Shown here: positions 8,942-18,268 of the stretch, one piece after another
Position numbering within the stretch: the stretch's first letter is position 1
How the letters are laid out: each line of letters begins with the position of its first letter
Origin: Neptunomonas sp.
Lineage (GTDB): Bacteria > Pseudomonadota > Gammaproteobacteria > Pseudomonadales > Balneatricaceae
Assembly (NCBI RefSeq): GCF_016744175.1
Contig: NZ_JADGEV010000015.1
Coordinates: 1 to 64,000 of the forward strand
DNA: 64,000 bases
Direction: 5' to 3'
The notes under the pieces: generated by a model
Told to the model about the DNA's origin: nothing
The model's input: the letters and a program-made list of their open reading frames with translations, nothing else
The model's database searches: none
Made by a program: the position numbers and the translations under genes

Positions 8942-9976
8942 ATGCTTATTCAAGAGCTATTTGGTATTGAGTTGCCGGTCATTCAGGCGCCAATGGCGGG
9001 TGTGCAAGGTAGTGCGTTAACTATTGCAGTATCTAATGCTGGCGGCTTAGGTTCTTTACCTTGTGCCATGTTAAGTACACAGGCGTTACGGACTGAACTG
9101 GAAACCATTCAGAAGGAAACCAACAAGCCTTTTAACGTAAACTTTTTTTGTCATACTCCTCCTGAAGAAAGTGCTCAACAGGAGAAGAAATGGCGTGAGG
9201 CGCTAAGCCCATTCTATGACGAGTATGATATTGATCAAAGAGAAATCCCTCAGGGTCCTGGTCGGGCAGCATTTAATGAGGATACGGCAGCACTCCTTAA
9301 AGAATTTAAGCCAGCGGTTGTTAGTTTTCATTTTGGTTTACCCACATCTAAACTTGTAGCAGAAGTGCATAGCTGGGGTGCTAAAGTTTTATCGTCTGCC
9401 ACGACAGTGGAAGAAGCTCTGTGGTTGGAGCAGCAAGGAGTCGATGGCATTATTGCTCAAGGGCTGGAAGCAGGTGGGCACCGAGGTATCTTCCTTACAG
9501 ATGATATTAATACACAAGTGGGAACATTCGCACTGTTAAGACAGGTTGTAAATGCTGTAAAAGTGCCGGTTATCGCCGCGGGAGGAATAGCGGATGCCGC
9601 TGGTGTAGAGGCTGCCCTTGCATTAGGTGCTGCAGGTGTTCAGGTAGGCACCGCTTATTTGTTATGCCCAGAGGCAAATACTAGCAAAATACATCGTGAA
9701 GCATTGAAAAGTCAGGCTGTTGATAACACGGCATTGACTAATTTGTTCTCTGGCGGCCCTGCACGAGGCATTGTAAATAGAGTGATGCAAGAGTTAGGGC
9801 CCATGAGTACAGTTACTCCTGCTTTTCCTTTAGCAACCACGGCAATTGCACCGCTAAGAGCTGCAGCTGAAGCACAAGGCAAGGGAGATTTTTCTCCACT
9901 ATGGGCTGGGCAAAATGTGACTGGGTGTAAAGAAATATCTGCTGCTCAATTAACAAAGGAACTTGCAAAGGGCTAA
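8942..9976 (+). CDS. Nitronate monooxygenase family protein (FMN TIM barrel)
   Basis: A 344-residue protein with the features of the NMO/2-nitropropane dioxygenase family: PVIQAPMAGVQGSALT at the N-terminus, GLEAGGHRG near residue 175, VPVIAAGGIADAAGV near 213, and ALGAAGVQVGTAYL. These build an FMN-binding TIM barrel. Nitronate monooxygenases oxidise alkyl nitronates such as propionate-3-nitronate; related proteins are FabK-type enoyl reductases. A GGGA lies about 9 bp before the ATG. It is divergent from the oxidoreductase gene across a 244-bp gap and has no operon partner. Confidence 0.87.
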   Translation: MLIQELFGIELPVIQAPMAGVQGSALTIAVSNAGGLGSLPCAMLSTQALRTELETIQKETNKPFNVNFFCHTPPEESAQQEKKWREALSPFYDEYDIDQREIPQGPGRAAFNEDTAALLKEFKPAVVSFHFGLPTSKLVAEVHSWGAKVLSSATTVEEALWLEQQGVDGIIAQGLEAGGHRGIFLTDDINTQVGTFALLRQVVNAVKVPVIAAGGIADAAGVEAALALGAAGVQVGTAYLLCPEANTSKIHREALKSQAVDNTALTNLFSGGPARGIVNRVMQELGPMSTVTPAFPLATTAIAPLRAAAEAQGKGDFSPLWAGQNVTGCKEISAAQLTKELAKG

Positions 9977-10130
9977 CTATTTATTAAATTCCATTTGCTT
10001 TTCAAAGAGTGTGAATCTTATATTGATTACAAAGTGTATCGAAGAGTCAGTAGATTATTGACGCAACTATAAGCTTTGAAGAGGCAGGTAGTCGTTATCC
10101 TGTGTTTAAGAATTTGTATGGGGAAACATT

Positions 10131-10814
10131 GTGGACATGGATTTAAGCCTAAACCAAACCCGTGTTATTGGTTGCTTGATTGAGAAAGAGATAACAACAC
10201 CAGATCAATACCCTTTGTCATTGAATTCATTAACAGCGGCGTGTAACCAGAAAAGCAATCGAGAGCCTGTTATGGGGCTTGGTGAGTCTGAGGTTCAAGA
10301 AATACTAGATGAGCTGACAAAAAAACGATTGATCAAAGAAGAGGTAGGCTTTGGTAGCCGAGTTGTTAAATATAAGCACCGTTTCTGTAACACTGAGTTT
10401 AGTGAATTACAGCTCAGCGAGCAGGCCTTAGGTATTATTTGTACTTTATTTTTACGAGGGGCTCAAACCCCTGGAGAGTTGCGTACTCGAACTAATCGAC
10501 TGTGTAAGTTTGGCGATGTCCATGATGTTGAGAAAGTACTGCTGAACTTAAGTGGCCCAGAGAATGGATCATATGTAGTCTGCTTGCCTCGTGAACCAGG
10601 AAAGAGAGAGTCTCGCTATGCTCATCAATTTAGTGGTGAGGTTGATATTTCAGATGGTGCTTCTTCCGATTTTGGGTTCACTAGGAAAAATACAGTGCAT
10701 TCGCAGGGAGCAAGAGAGGATAAAGATAAGGTTGAATCGTTGGAGTTACGCGTAACAGAACTTGAGCGAGAGCTAACTTCATTAAAGGCGCAATTTACGG
10801 AGTGGTTAGAATAA
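10131..10814 (+). CDS. YceH family protein (DUF480)
   Basis: A 227-residue member of the YceH/DUF480 family, recognisable from [28 protein letters not shown] and [10 protein letters not shown]. The structure known for the family has two winged-helix-like domains, and the biochemical role is unsettled. The C-terminal 35 residues form a short coiled coil ([18 protein letters not shown]). The start is either the GTG at 10131 or the ATG at 10137; GGGGA at 10119 favours the GTG slightly. It is monocistronic, with a likely terminator at 10857. Confidence 0.9.
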   Translation: MDMDLSLNQTRVIGCLIEKEITTPDQYPLSLNSLTAACNQKSNREPVMGLGESEVQEILDELTKKRLIKEEVGFGSRVVKYKHRFCNTEFSELQLSEQALGIICTLFLRGAQTPGELRTRTNRLCKFGDVHDVEKVLLNLSGPENGSYVVCLPREPGKRESRYAHQFSGEVDISDGASSDFGFTRKNTVHSQGAREDKDKVESLELRVTELERELTSLKAQFTEWLE

Positions 10815-10856
10815 GTTCGTTCGCTACTTGGCAGGTAGAGAATAGTCAGTAAACAG

Positions 10857-10888
10857 GGGGTGTTTGCACTCCACTCACCCCTTATTAT
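10857..10888 (+). terminator. Probable terminator of the YceH-family gene
   Basis: GGGGTG pairs with CACCCC over a 13-nt loop and is followed by TTATTAT, 43 bp after the stop codon. Confidence 0.45.
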
Positions 10889-11068
10889 GCAAGTTAGCTC
10901 TATCACTAAAGGATATAGAGTAATCCTAGAGTTTGCGTCCCATTTTTTCGAAAGTGTACTAAGCTTTGGCTATTAGTAAGAGGTAATGTTTATAGCTAAA
11001 TAGAGCATGAATTTTAGTTTTGCTCAATGTATAGCGAATACCTTTAAAAAGTTTTGATGAATTGCAAT

Positions 11069-11092
11069 ATGCACTACTAATCGATAGTGCAT
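11069..11092 (+). promoter_or_regulatory. Inverted repeat in the leader of the TonB/YfiR operon
   Basis: Perfect 8-bp arms ATGCACTA (11069-11076) and TAGTGCAT (11085-11092) flank an 8-nt loop, 37 bp before the receptor start. The repeat runs into the upstream GTG that the ORF track uses, which supports this stretch being leader or operator and not coding. The rest of the 314-bp gap 10815-11128 shows only the terminator at 10857. Confidence 0.45.
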
Positions 11093-11128
11093 TTGGTTCA
11101 GCGCCGAGTGGAAAATGGGCCCTCTGTC

Positions 11129-13186
11129 ATGAAAAAAGTGTACACCTATACGGCATGCTTAACATTTCTCTTTTCTCCAATAATACAAGCCAGTAGTGAA
11201 CCTGATAACTTTGAATTGAGTTTGCAGGAGCTACTTGATGTTGAAGTTACCTCTGTTTCAAAACAACCGCAGGCTTTATCTAAAGCTCCTGCTGCAATTT
11301 ATGTCATTACCAGTGATGATATTCAGCGCTCAGGAGCTACTTCCATTCCTCAAGCATTGCGTGATGTTCCCGGCCTGCACGTTGCTCAATTAGATTCACA
11401 AAAGTGGGCTATTGGTAGCCGAGGGTTTAATGGTCGATACAATAATAAACTACTGGTCATGATGGATGGCCGTACGCTTTATTCCCCCGAGTTCTCAGGC
11501 GTTTACTGGGAGGTTCAGGACACTCTAATGGCAGATATAGAGCGTATTGAGGTTATTCGTGGGCCAGGCGCAGCGATGTGGGGAGCTAATGCGGTTAATG
11601 GTGTGATAAATATCATCACTAAGCATAGCGCGGATACGCAGGGCGTATACTTAGAAGCAGGCGCTGGTGATTATGAACAAGGTTTTGCCAGTTTTCGTTT
11701 TGGTGGAAAGTTAGATGGAGGAGTAACTTTTCGTGGCTATGCAAAAGGGTTCGAGAGAGACTCTCTAACTTTTAATAACCAAGATATGTTGTTCCCACAG
11801 CGCTTATTAATGAATGGCGTTAGTTCAGATAATGACTGGGGAAATGTACAAGGAGGTGGGCGAGTTGATATACCCGTGGGAAGTGTTGCTTCATTAACTG
11901 TCAGTGCTGATTTTTATCGTAGTCAGTTACAACAAACACTATTTACTCCCACTATGAACCCTCCTTTTTATGGTGAGTTTTACAGCGATGAGTTTGATGC
12001 GAATGGTTGGAATCTTTTAGCAAAATATACAGAGGCAGTCTCAGCTACTTCTGAATACAGTATCCAAGCATATTATGATCATGCTCGACGTGATGAAAGT
12101 TTTTTGGGTTTTACCACTGACACCGTGGATGTAGATTTTCAATATCAGTTTAAGGCAGGTACTAACCATAATATTGTTTGGGGTCTTGGTTATCGTTATA
12201 TAAGTGATGATATTAATGCGGCGGCAATTATCTCTCCATCTAATGAAGATGCCTCTACCGAGCTCTGGAGTGCTTTTTTTCGTGATGAGATTACGCTACT
12301 TGAAGATACTCTCTGGTTAACGCTCGCTTCACGAATTGAGAACAACAGTTATACAGGAATTGAAGTCCAGCCGAATTTACGTTTGTTATATAAAGTTGAT
12401 GATGTAAGTACCTTATGGTCATCTGTTGCTTACTCAGTGAGAACACCATCAAGAGCAGAGAATAACTGGTCGATTAATGCTGTAAATATTCCTCCAAATG
12501 TAAGAGTTTCGTCGTTGATGCCTGCGGCACCTTTTTTAACGAAAGTCGTTGTGGCTGGTAATGATGATTATGAATCGGAAGAGTTAGTCACTTACGAAAT
12601 AGGATATAGATTCACACCCTCTAGCGTGTTTTCTCTTGATAGCTCAGTATTTTACAATGATTATAATGGCCTTCGTTCAGTAACTATCGGCCCCCCGGAT
12701 TTGAGCACCTTATCGAGTGGCTTTATTACGCAGCGGAACTTTTTTTCAAATAATGACTATGGACATAGTTATGGGATAGAAACCTCTGCACAATGGTTAG
12801 TGGCTAATAATTTTAAAATGAAGTTGAACTATAGTTTATTTGAGGGTGATTTTAGTGAGAGCATCACTCAAAATACTGACGCTCCAAAGCATATAGTATC
12901 CATAAATGCTGATTGGTCTCTTAATAAATATATTGATATGAATGCAACATGGCGTTATACCAGTGATGTACCGGCACTGTCTCCTTTTACCTTTACTAAT
13001 AAAACTATTCGCAGTCATCATGGAGTTGATATAGGGGTAAACTGGCTGCCCGTATCAGATGTTACTCTTTCGTTATATGGCAAGAACTTGTTAGGCGGTT
13101 CATACGTTGAGTATGAAGCTGAACAGTTTCATATACCATATCGGGTAGAGCCTTCGTTTTATGGCAAGTTATCTGTTTTATTTTGA
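11129..13186 (+). CDS. TonB-dependent outer membrane receptor
   Basis: The start is moved to the ATG at 11129, where a signal peptide begins (MKKVYTYTACLTFLFSPIIQAS); the product is 685 residues. The plug domain follows directly (SLQELLDVEVTSVSKQPQ, ITSDDIQRSGATSIPQALRDVPG, IEVIRGPGAAMWGANAVNGVINI). The rest is a beta barrel ending in aromatic SFYGKLSVLF. There is no STN signalling domain, so it cannot use the classic FecR anti-sigma route. The stop overlaps the next ORF, a YfiR-family protein, and a hybrid kinase and a GGDEF-EAL protein follow. In this context the receptor is probably the outermost sensor, or supplies the ligand, for a c-di-GMP pathway. The ligand is unknown and no siderophore genes are near. 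Confidence 0.92.
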   Translation: MKKVYTYTACLTFLFSPIIQASSEPDNFELSLQELLDVEVTSVSKQPQALSKAPAAIYVITSDDIQRSGATSIPQALRDVPGLHVAQLDSQKWAIGSRGFNGRYNNKLLVMMDGRTLYSPEFSGVYWEVQDTLMADIERIEVIRGPGAAMWGANAVNGVINIITKHSADTQGVYLEAGAGDYEQGFASFRFGGKLDGGVTFRGYAKGFERDSLTFNNQDMLFPQRLLMNGVSSDNDWGNVQGGGRVDIPVGSVASLTVSADFYRSQLQQTLFTPTMNPPFYGEFYSDEFDANGWNLLAKYTEAVSATSEYSIQAYYDHARRDESFLGFTTDTVDVDFQYQFKAGTNHNIVWGLGYRYISDDINAAAIISPSNEDASTELWSAFFRDEITLLEDTLWLTLASRIENNSYTGIEVQPNLRLLYKVDDVSTLWSSVAYSVRTPSRAENNWSINAVNIPPNVRVSSLMPAAPFLTKVVVAGNDDYESEELVTYEIGYRFTPSSVFSLDSSVFYNDYNGLRSVTIGPPDLSTLSSGFITQRNFFSNNDYGHSYGIETSAQWLVANNFKMKLNYSLFEGDFSESITQNTDAPKHIVSINADWSLNKYIDMNATWRYTSDVPALSPFTFTNKTIRSHHGVDIGVNWLPVSDVTLSLYGKNLLGGSYVEYEAEQFHIPYRVEPSFYGKLSVLF

Positions 13187-13191
13187 TAGCG

Positions 13192-13737
13192 ATGACGTTG
13201 AACATGATGCGTAAGCTATTTATTAAATTGATCTTATTGTTAGGGGTATTATTTTTTATTCCTTTTAGTACTGCTGTGAACGCTCAGAGTGCTGATATCT
13301 ATCAGCTAAAAGCAGCATTGCTTTATAACTTCACCAAGTTTACGAAATGGCCAAACGGTAGTATCAAAAAGAGTATGGCTGTTTGCTATTTTAGTGAGCG
13401 TTATAAACCGGGAATGGAGAGACTTTCAGGTAAGAAGATTTCTCAATTAAAAATTTCAATAAAACAAATTAAAAATATCAACGATGTTGAACACTGCAAT
13501 CTTCTTTTTATTGATAAGTCGCAGCGAGAAATTTTAAATCGTTTATTTATAAAAGTTAAAGGTAAACCTATTCTAACTGTATCTGATATTTCAGGGTTTT
13601 ATGATGAAGGAGGCATGATAGAGATAACAGTTAGGGATAATAGGCTAAGATTTCTTATTGACTTAGAGGCAGTGGGTGGATCAGACATAGTTCTTAGTTC
13701 TCAAATGTTAAAGTTGGCTGTAGAGGTTAAACACTGA
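13192..13737 (+). CDS. YfiR-family periplasmic protein (DUF4154)
   Basis: About 181 residues from the ATG at 13192; ATGs at 13204 and 13207 are also possible, and the track start is a TTG overlapping the receptor stop. A strong signal peptide (LFIKLILLLGVLFFIPFSTAVNA) leads to a mature domain of about 150 residues. That domain has YQLKAALLYNFTKFTKWP, CNLLFIDKS, ILTVSDISGFYDEGGMIEI and IDLEAVGGSDIVLSSQMLKLA, all characteristic of YfiR. In Pseudomonas, YfiR sits in the periplasm and represses the diguanylate cyclase YfiN by binding its periplasmic domain. Here its likely partner is the sensor kinase encoded next, since the stop and start codons overlap (TGATG). Confidence 0.9.
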   Translation: MTLNMMRKLFIKLILLLGVLFFIPFSTAVNAQSADIYQLKAALLYNFTKFTKWPNGSIKKSMAVCYFSERYKPGMERLSGKKISQLKISIKQIKNINDVEHCNLLFIDKSQREILNRLFIKVKGKPILTVSDISGFYDEGGMIEITVRDNRLRFLIDLEAVGGSDIVLSSQMLKLAVEVKH

Positions 13738-16058
13738 TGGCCATGTTTAAATCCTTAAAAGTTAGGCTGTTGTTGTCAATGATTTTTCTTGTTGTATTGG
13801 TGACAATAATTATTTTATTAGCAGTCATTGATAGCCAAACTAGGGCGGCAAAGTCACAAGCTGAGAGTGAGTTGATATCTATTAGTGAAATGGTTGCTGA
13901 AAATATAGTAGCCGCTTTACTTTTTTCAGATCCTATATCAGCAAATAAGACCTTGAGCTCGCTAAAAGCGAAACCAGATATATATAACGCTATAATTTAC
14001 GATATGAATGGAAATGTTTTTTCAGAATATAAAAGGTATGAACTTAATCAAAAAATTATAGAGCATGAAATACTGACTATAATTGGCAATGAAAAAAAAT
14101 TGATCCGTAGTAATAAAAGTGGACTACGATCTTACATGCCAATATTTAGTGAAAATGAAGTGATTGGTTTAGTTTATATTGCTGATAATCTTATGACATT
14201 TAAACATAGAATTAATAATTTATATTATTGGGCTTTTATAATAAGTTCCTTGGCATTTGTTGTTAGTTTTATAATTATGTTTTTTTTGCAAAGAATTTTT
14301 ACTAAACCACTTGATGAGCTTATTTCTACTATAAAAAATATAGCTGATGAAAAAGATTATACGAAACTTGCACCGGAAAGCTCCACGACTGAGTTTGAAG
14401 TATTAGGCCGTAACTTTAACTATATGTTAGCTGAGATTTATAAAAGAGATAATCAATTAGAGTTGATTAATGCAGATTTAGAGGCCAGAGTTGAATCAAG
14501 AACTAAAGATTTGGCTGCAGCGTTAAGTTTAGCCAATGAAGGTAATCGTGCTAAATCTGAATTCTTAGCAGTCATGAGCCATGAAGTAAGAACCCCCCTC
14601 AATGGAATTATTGGGTTTTCAGAGCTGTTGAAATTACAGAGTTTTAATAAAGAAGTAACTGAAACGATTAAATACTTAAATATATCAGCACAATCATTAC
14701 TGTCTCTATTGAATGAGATTTTGGATTTTTCAAAGTTAGACGCACATAAAGTTGAAGTTGATAACAGTGAGTTTAGTTTGGCCTCTCTTGTTACTGCTGT
14801 TGTTGAGTCGTTAATACCTATAGCAAAAAAGAAAGACATTGAGATTAAACTAGAAATATCTGAGGAGTCTAAAGGTTTTTACTTAGGTGACTCTATGCGT
14901 ATTAGACAAGTGCTGAGTAATATAATTAATAATGCAGTGAAATTTACTGATTCTGGAAAAGTGATGGTTACAGTTTCTCAGTCTTATCGACATTCAGAAG
15001 CAGTACTTAGGTTTACGATAAAAGATACAGGTGTTGGAATAGCGCCTGAATTTTTAGAAGATATTTTCTCACCTTTCGTACAAGCAGATAGCACAATCAC
15101 ACGCCAGTATGGTGGAACCGGGCTTGGTCTTGCCATTTGTAAACAATTAATTGAGTTGATGAATGGACAGTATGGTGTCCAGAGTAAAGTAGGGAAAGGA
15201 AGTGAGTTTTGGTTTTCTATACCGCTGACAAAAGTAAATTTGGATTTGTCGTCTATTAATATTAACAAGATAGATAAGGTATCTTCTCACAAGAAAGGGA
15301 AAATACTCATTGCGGAAGATAATGAGATAAATCAGATGGTAATAAAGAATTTACTAATTACTTTTGGCCATTCGTGCCATGTGGTTTCTGATGGTATAGA
15401 GGCAATATCTGAGGCAACTATTAATAAATATGACTTGATTTTTATGGATTATCATATGCCTCTTGCTGATGGGGTTGAGGCAACAAAGAAAATACGTCAT
15501 TTAGATCAAGGGTCTGTTAACTATGCTACGCCTATTATCGCTTTAACGGCCGATATACAGCCAACCGTAAGGAAAATATTTCGTCATGCTGGGGCGAATG
15601 ATATTTTATTAAAACCCTTTACGCGTGAAAGTCTAGAGTTGTGTTTGAATAAATGGATGGGAGAAGAGTCATCTGCTTCTGCTGACCTTGTCGCTGATGA
15701 TACCTTTAAACTTGTTAACGCAAATGTTTTAGAGGAAATAGCAAATATTACGTCGGACAATACTATTGTAAAACAAATAGTAGAGTTATTTTTCGATAGA
15801 ACACCTGCTCTTTTAGAAACTATTAAAAAGGCTGTCCAGAATAATGACAATGAGTCCTTATTTTTGTCTGCTCACTCACTTAAATCAAGTTCTGCGAATA
15901 TTGGTGCTGAAAGTTTATCTGATATAGCTAGAAGGTTAGAGGGCATAGGACGTGAAGGTGTTATTGGTGAGGCTAGCAATTTGTTACCGTTATTATTTAG
16001 CTGTTTCGAGCAAACCACAGAAACTTTAAAGGGACTGTTAGAGGACTCGTCAATATGA
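13737..16058 (+). CDS. Hybrid sensor histidine kinase: CHASE8-like sensor, HAMP, HisKA, HATPase, REC, HPt
   Basis: A 773-residue inner-membrane kinase. TM1 lies at about residues 8-30. A short periplasmic domain follows (ISEMVAENIVAALLFSDP, resembling CHASE8 of YfiN), then TM2 at about 160-183 and HAMP. The kinase core has SHEVRTPLNG with phospho-acceptor His282, and the N and G boxes NIINNAVKF and YGGTGLGLA. The receiver has Asp571 in FMDYHMPLADG. The HPt domain has His713 in SAHSLKSSSANIG. This gives the full His-Asp-His part of a phosphorelay. Its start overlaps yfiR and its stop overlaps the next start (ATGA), so the REC-GGDEF-EAL protein is the natural final acceptor. The periplasmic domain is the likely binding site of the YfiR-type protein. 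Confidence 0.93.
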   Translation: MAMFKSLKVRLLLSMIFLVVLVTIIILLAVIDSQTRAAKSQAESELISISEMVAENIVAALLFSDPISANKTLSSLKAKPDIYNAIIYDMNGNVFSEYKRYELNQKIIEHEILTIIGNEKKLIRSNKSGLRSYMPIFSENEVIGLVYIADNLMTFKHRINNLYYWAFIISSLAFVVSFIIMFFLQRIFTKPLDELISTIKNIADEKDYTKLAPESSTTEFEVLGRNFNYMLAEIYKRDNQLELINADLEARVESRTKDLAAALSLANEGNRAKSEFLAVMSHEVRTPLNGIIGFSELLKLQSFNKEVTETIKYLNISAQSLLSLLNEILDFSKLDAHKVEVDNSEFSLASLVTAVVESLIPIAKKKDIEIKLEISEESKGFYLGDSMRIRQVLSNIINNAVKFTDSGKVMVTVSQSYRHSEAVLRFTIKDTGVGIAPEFLEDIFSPFVQADSTITRQYGGTGLGLAICKQLIELMNGQYGVQSKVGKGSEFWFSIPLTKVNLDLSSININKIDKVSSHKKGKILIAEDNEINQMVIKNLLITFGHSCHVVSDGIEAISEATINKYDLIFMDYHMPLADGVEATKKIRHLDQGSVNYATPIIALTADIQPTVRKIFRHAGANDILLKPFTRESLELCLNKWMGEESSASADLVADDTFKLVNANVLEEIANITSDNTIVKQIVELFFDRTPALLETIKKAVQNNDNESLFLSAHSLKSSSANIGAESLSDIARRLEGIGREGVIGEASNLLPLLFSCFEQTTETLKGLLEDSSI

Positions 16059-18151
16059 ATGATATAAATACGTTGTATACAGTACTTATTGTTGATGATG
16101 ATCCAGGTATCCGCATGCTAATGAAGCATGCATTGCAGGATAAGGAATTAACAGTATTTGAAGCGACGTGTGGTGATCAAGCTCTCCAAGTTTTTCAAAA
16201 AGTATCACCTGACATAGTGTTATTGGATGTTACTATGCCAGGTATGTCGGGGTTTGAGTGTTGTCAGTTGCTAAGAAGCTCAGATATGGGCGCGCAATGC
16301 GCGATAGTAATGGTCACTGCACTTGATAAGCCAGAAGACATCGAAACCGCTTTTGAGGTGGGCGCAACTGATTTTATGACGAAGCCTTTGAAGTGGCCTC
16401 TTTTTAAACATCGCGTACGCTATATTCTTAAAGCAAATAAAACACTCTTAGAGTTGAGTCGTAACCAATCAAAGCTGTCTAAAGCGCAATCTATTGCGCG
16501 TTTAGGGTACTGGGAATGGGATTATAAGTCCGGTTTTATTGAGTGCTCTGCAGAGTTACTTTCTATGCTAGGTATTAAAAATATAAACACCTCAGTAAAG
16601 TACCGTTCTGTTTTAAAGTGTATTCATCCTGAAGATCGGCGCTTATTCAATAGTGCTTTTCGTCAGGCATTGCGTGAAAATAAATCGTATGATATCGAGT
16701 ACCGTGTGAGGCGGGCCGATGATGAAATAATTATTTTCCACGACCGCACCGATATAATTGAAGAGTACGGTTACAAACGCATTATTGGTACCTTGCATGA
16801 TATAACTTCGCAAAAGAATACAGAGAAAGAAATATCATATTATGCGTATTACGACACTCTGACAAAGCTGCCGAATAGGCGCTTATTTTTAGATCAGTTT
16901 GAGGCATCTTTATCAATGGCGAGACGCCGAGATGAGAAGGTCTCACTTTTGTTTATCGATCTAGATCATTTCAAAAATATTAACGATAGCTATGGTCATC
17001 ATGTAGGTGACCAGGTATTGACACAAACAGCGAGCCGAATCAAAAACTCGGTTCGCATGTCAGATGTTATTTCAGTTGGAATTGATGACTCACAAAATAA
17101 AGTGGCACGCTTAGCCGGTGATGAATTTACCGTTTTACTATGTGAAGTGAATGCTGTTGATAATGTCGTAACGATTGCCCAGAGGGTGCTCGACTCCTTA
17201 TCTCAACCTTTTATCCTTGATAGCCATACTGTTTATATTACAGCGACAGTCGGTATTGCTTTGTATCCTGATGATAGTGATAACGTCCAAGAGCTGCTGC
17301 AAAATGCTGATGTGGCTATGTATCACGCCAAAGAAAGTGGTAGAAATAATTACCAGTTTTTTTCAGAAGAGTTGAATGTCTACCACAAAAACAGGCTTTC
17401 AATTGAAAACGATCTACGATCTGCTTTGTTTAATAATGAATTAGTTATTTATTATCAACCTCAGTTTAACGGTGAAGATAAAGAAATCATCGGTTTTGAG
17501 GCGTTGCTTCGATGGAATCATCCAACCAAAGGGTTGTTATCTCCCGATAAGTTTATGAGCATCGCTGAATCCTCTGGGCTCATAGTGCCCATTGGTGCTT
17601 GGGTGTTAGAGGAAGCATGCAAGCAAGCACATGAATGGTCACAAAAAAGCACTAAATCTTATCGTATGGCTGTTAATTTGTCGGCTCTTCAATTTAGTCA
17701 TAAAAACCTTTCTGAGCAGGTTCTCAGTGCTCTGGAAGTGTCCGGGCTAGATCCTTCTTTACTTGAGTTAGAGATTACTGAATCGGCCATTATTCAAAAT
17801 GTTAATGAAACTCTGAAGTTGCTCGTATCACTAAAAAGTTTAGGTATCAATTTAGCTATTGATGACTTTGGCACAGGTTACTCTTCTTTAAGCTACTTAA
17901 AAAAATTCCCTATAGACACACTAAAAGTGGATAAGTCATTCGTTGATGAGATAGTTACCAATAAAAAAGACGCCGCCATCGCCCAGACCATTCTTCAGTT
18001 AGCAAACAACCTTGGGTTATTGAGTGTTGCTGAGGGAGTTGAGACCAAAGAGCAGGTTGAAGGTTTAACTAACATGGGGTGTACTCAGTTCCAAGGCTTC
18101 TTTTTCAGTAAGCCATTACCGGTTGAGTTGATTGATTTGTTGATCAAATAA
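16055..18151 (+). CDS. Response regulator with REC, PAS, GGDEF and EAL domains
   Basis: A 698-residue cytoplasmic protein. REC spans about residues 8-125 with phospho-acceptor Asp58 (VLLDVTMPGMSG). A PAS domain spans about 145-250 (ARLGYWEWDY). GGDEF spans about 265-430 with active-site variant AGDEF at 354-358, a substitution seen in active cyclases. EAL spans about 445-695 with EALLRW (Glu482) and DDFGTGYSSLSYL. Both catalytic motifs look intact, so it could make or break cyclic di-GMP. An oddity is that RMSD, the expected inhibitory RxxD motif, is separated from the AGDEF motif by about 14 extra residues (VISVGIDDSQNK). It is the likely output of the kinase encoded just upstream. Confidence 0.93.
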   Translation: MNDINTLYTVLIVDDDPGIRMLMKHALQDKELTVFEATCGDQALQVFQKVSPDIVLLDVTMPGMSGFECCQLLRSSDMGAQCAIVMVTALDKPEDIETAFEVGATDFMTKPLKWPLFKHRVRYILKANKTLLELSRNQSKLSKAQSIARLGYWEWDYKSGFIECSAELLSMLGIKNINTSVKYRSVLKCIHPEDRRLFNSAFRQALRENKSYDIEYRVRRADDEIIIFHDRTDIIEEYGYKRIIGTLHDITSQKNTEKEISYYAYYDTLTKLPNRRLFLDQFEASLSMARRRDEKVSLLFIDLDHFKNINDSYGHHVGDQVLTQTASRIKNSVRMSDVISVGIDDSQNKVARLAGDEFTVLLCEVNAVDNVVTIAQRVLDSLSQPFILDSHTVYITATVGIALYPDDSDNVQELLQNADVAMYHAKESGRNNYQFFSEELNVYHKNRLSIENDLRSALFNNELVIYYQPQFNGEDKEIIGFEALLRWNHPTKGLLSPDKFMSIAESSGLIVPIGAWVLEEACKQAHEWSQKSTKSYRMAVNLSALQFSHKNLSEQVLSALEVSGLDPSLLELEITESAIIQNVNETLKLLVSLKSLGINLAIDDFGTGYSSLSYLKKFPIDTLKVDKSFVDEIVTNKKDAAIAQTILQLANNLGLLSVAEGVETKEQVEGLTNMGCTQFQGFFFSKPLPVELIDLLIK

Positions 18152-18221
18152 TAGACGTATTTTATTTCGCGTTAATCTCCGCTACATCTTTCTGGCATAT
18201 AGTATTTAACAACTACTGAAT

Positions 18222-18250
18222 TTGGTGCTGCATAGGCGCACCTTTTCATT
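18222..18250 (+). terminator. Weak hairpin between the c-di-GMP operon and the next operon
   Basis: GGTGC pairs with GCACC around a 9-nt loop and is followed by TTTTCATTT. The stem is only 5 bp, so this is a tentative terminator or attenuator. Confidence 0.3.
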
Positions 18251-18268
18251 TACTAACAAGGAGCCATC

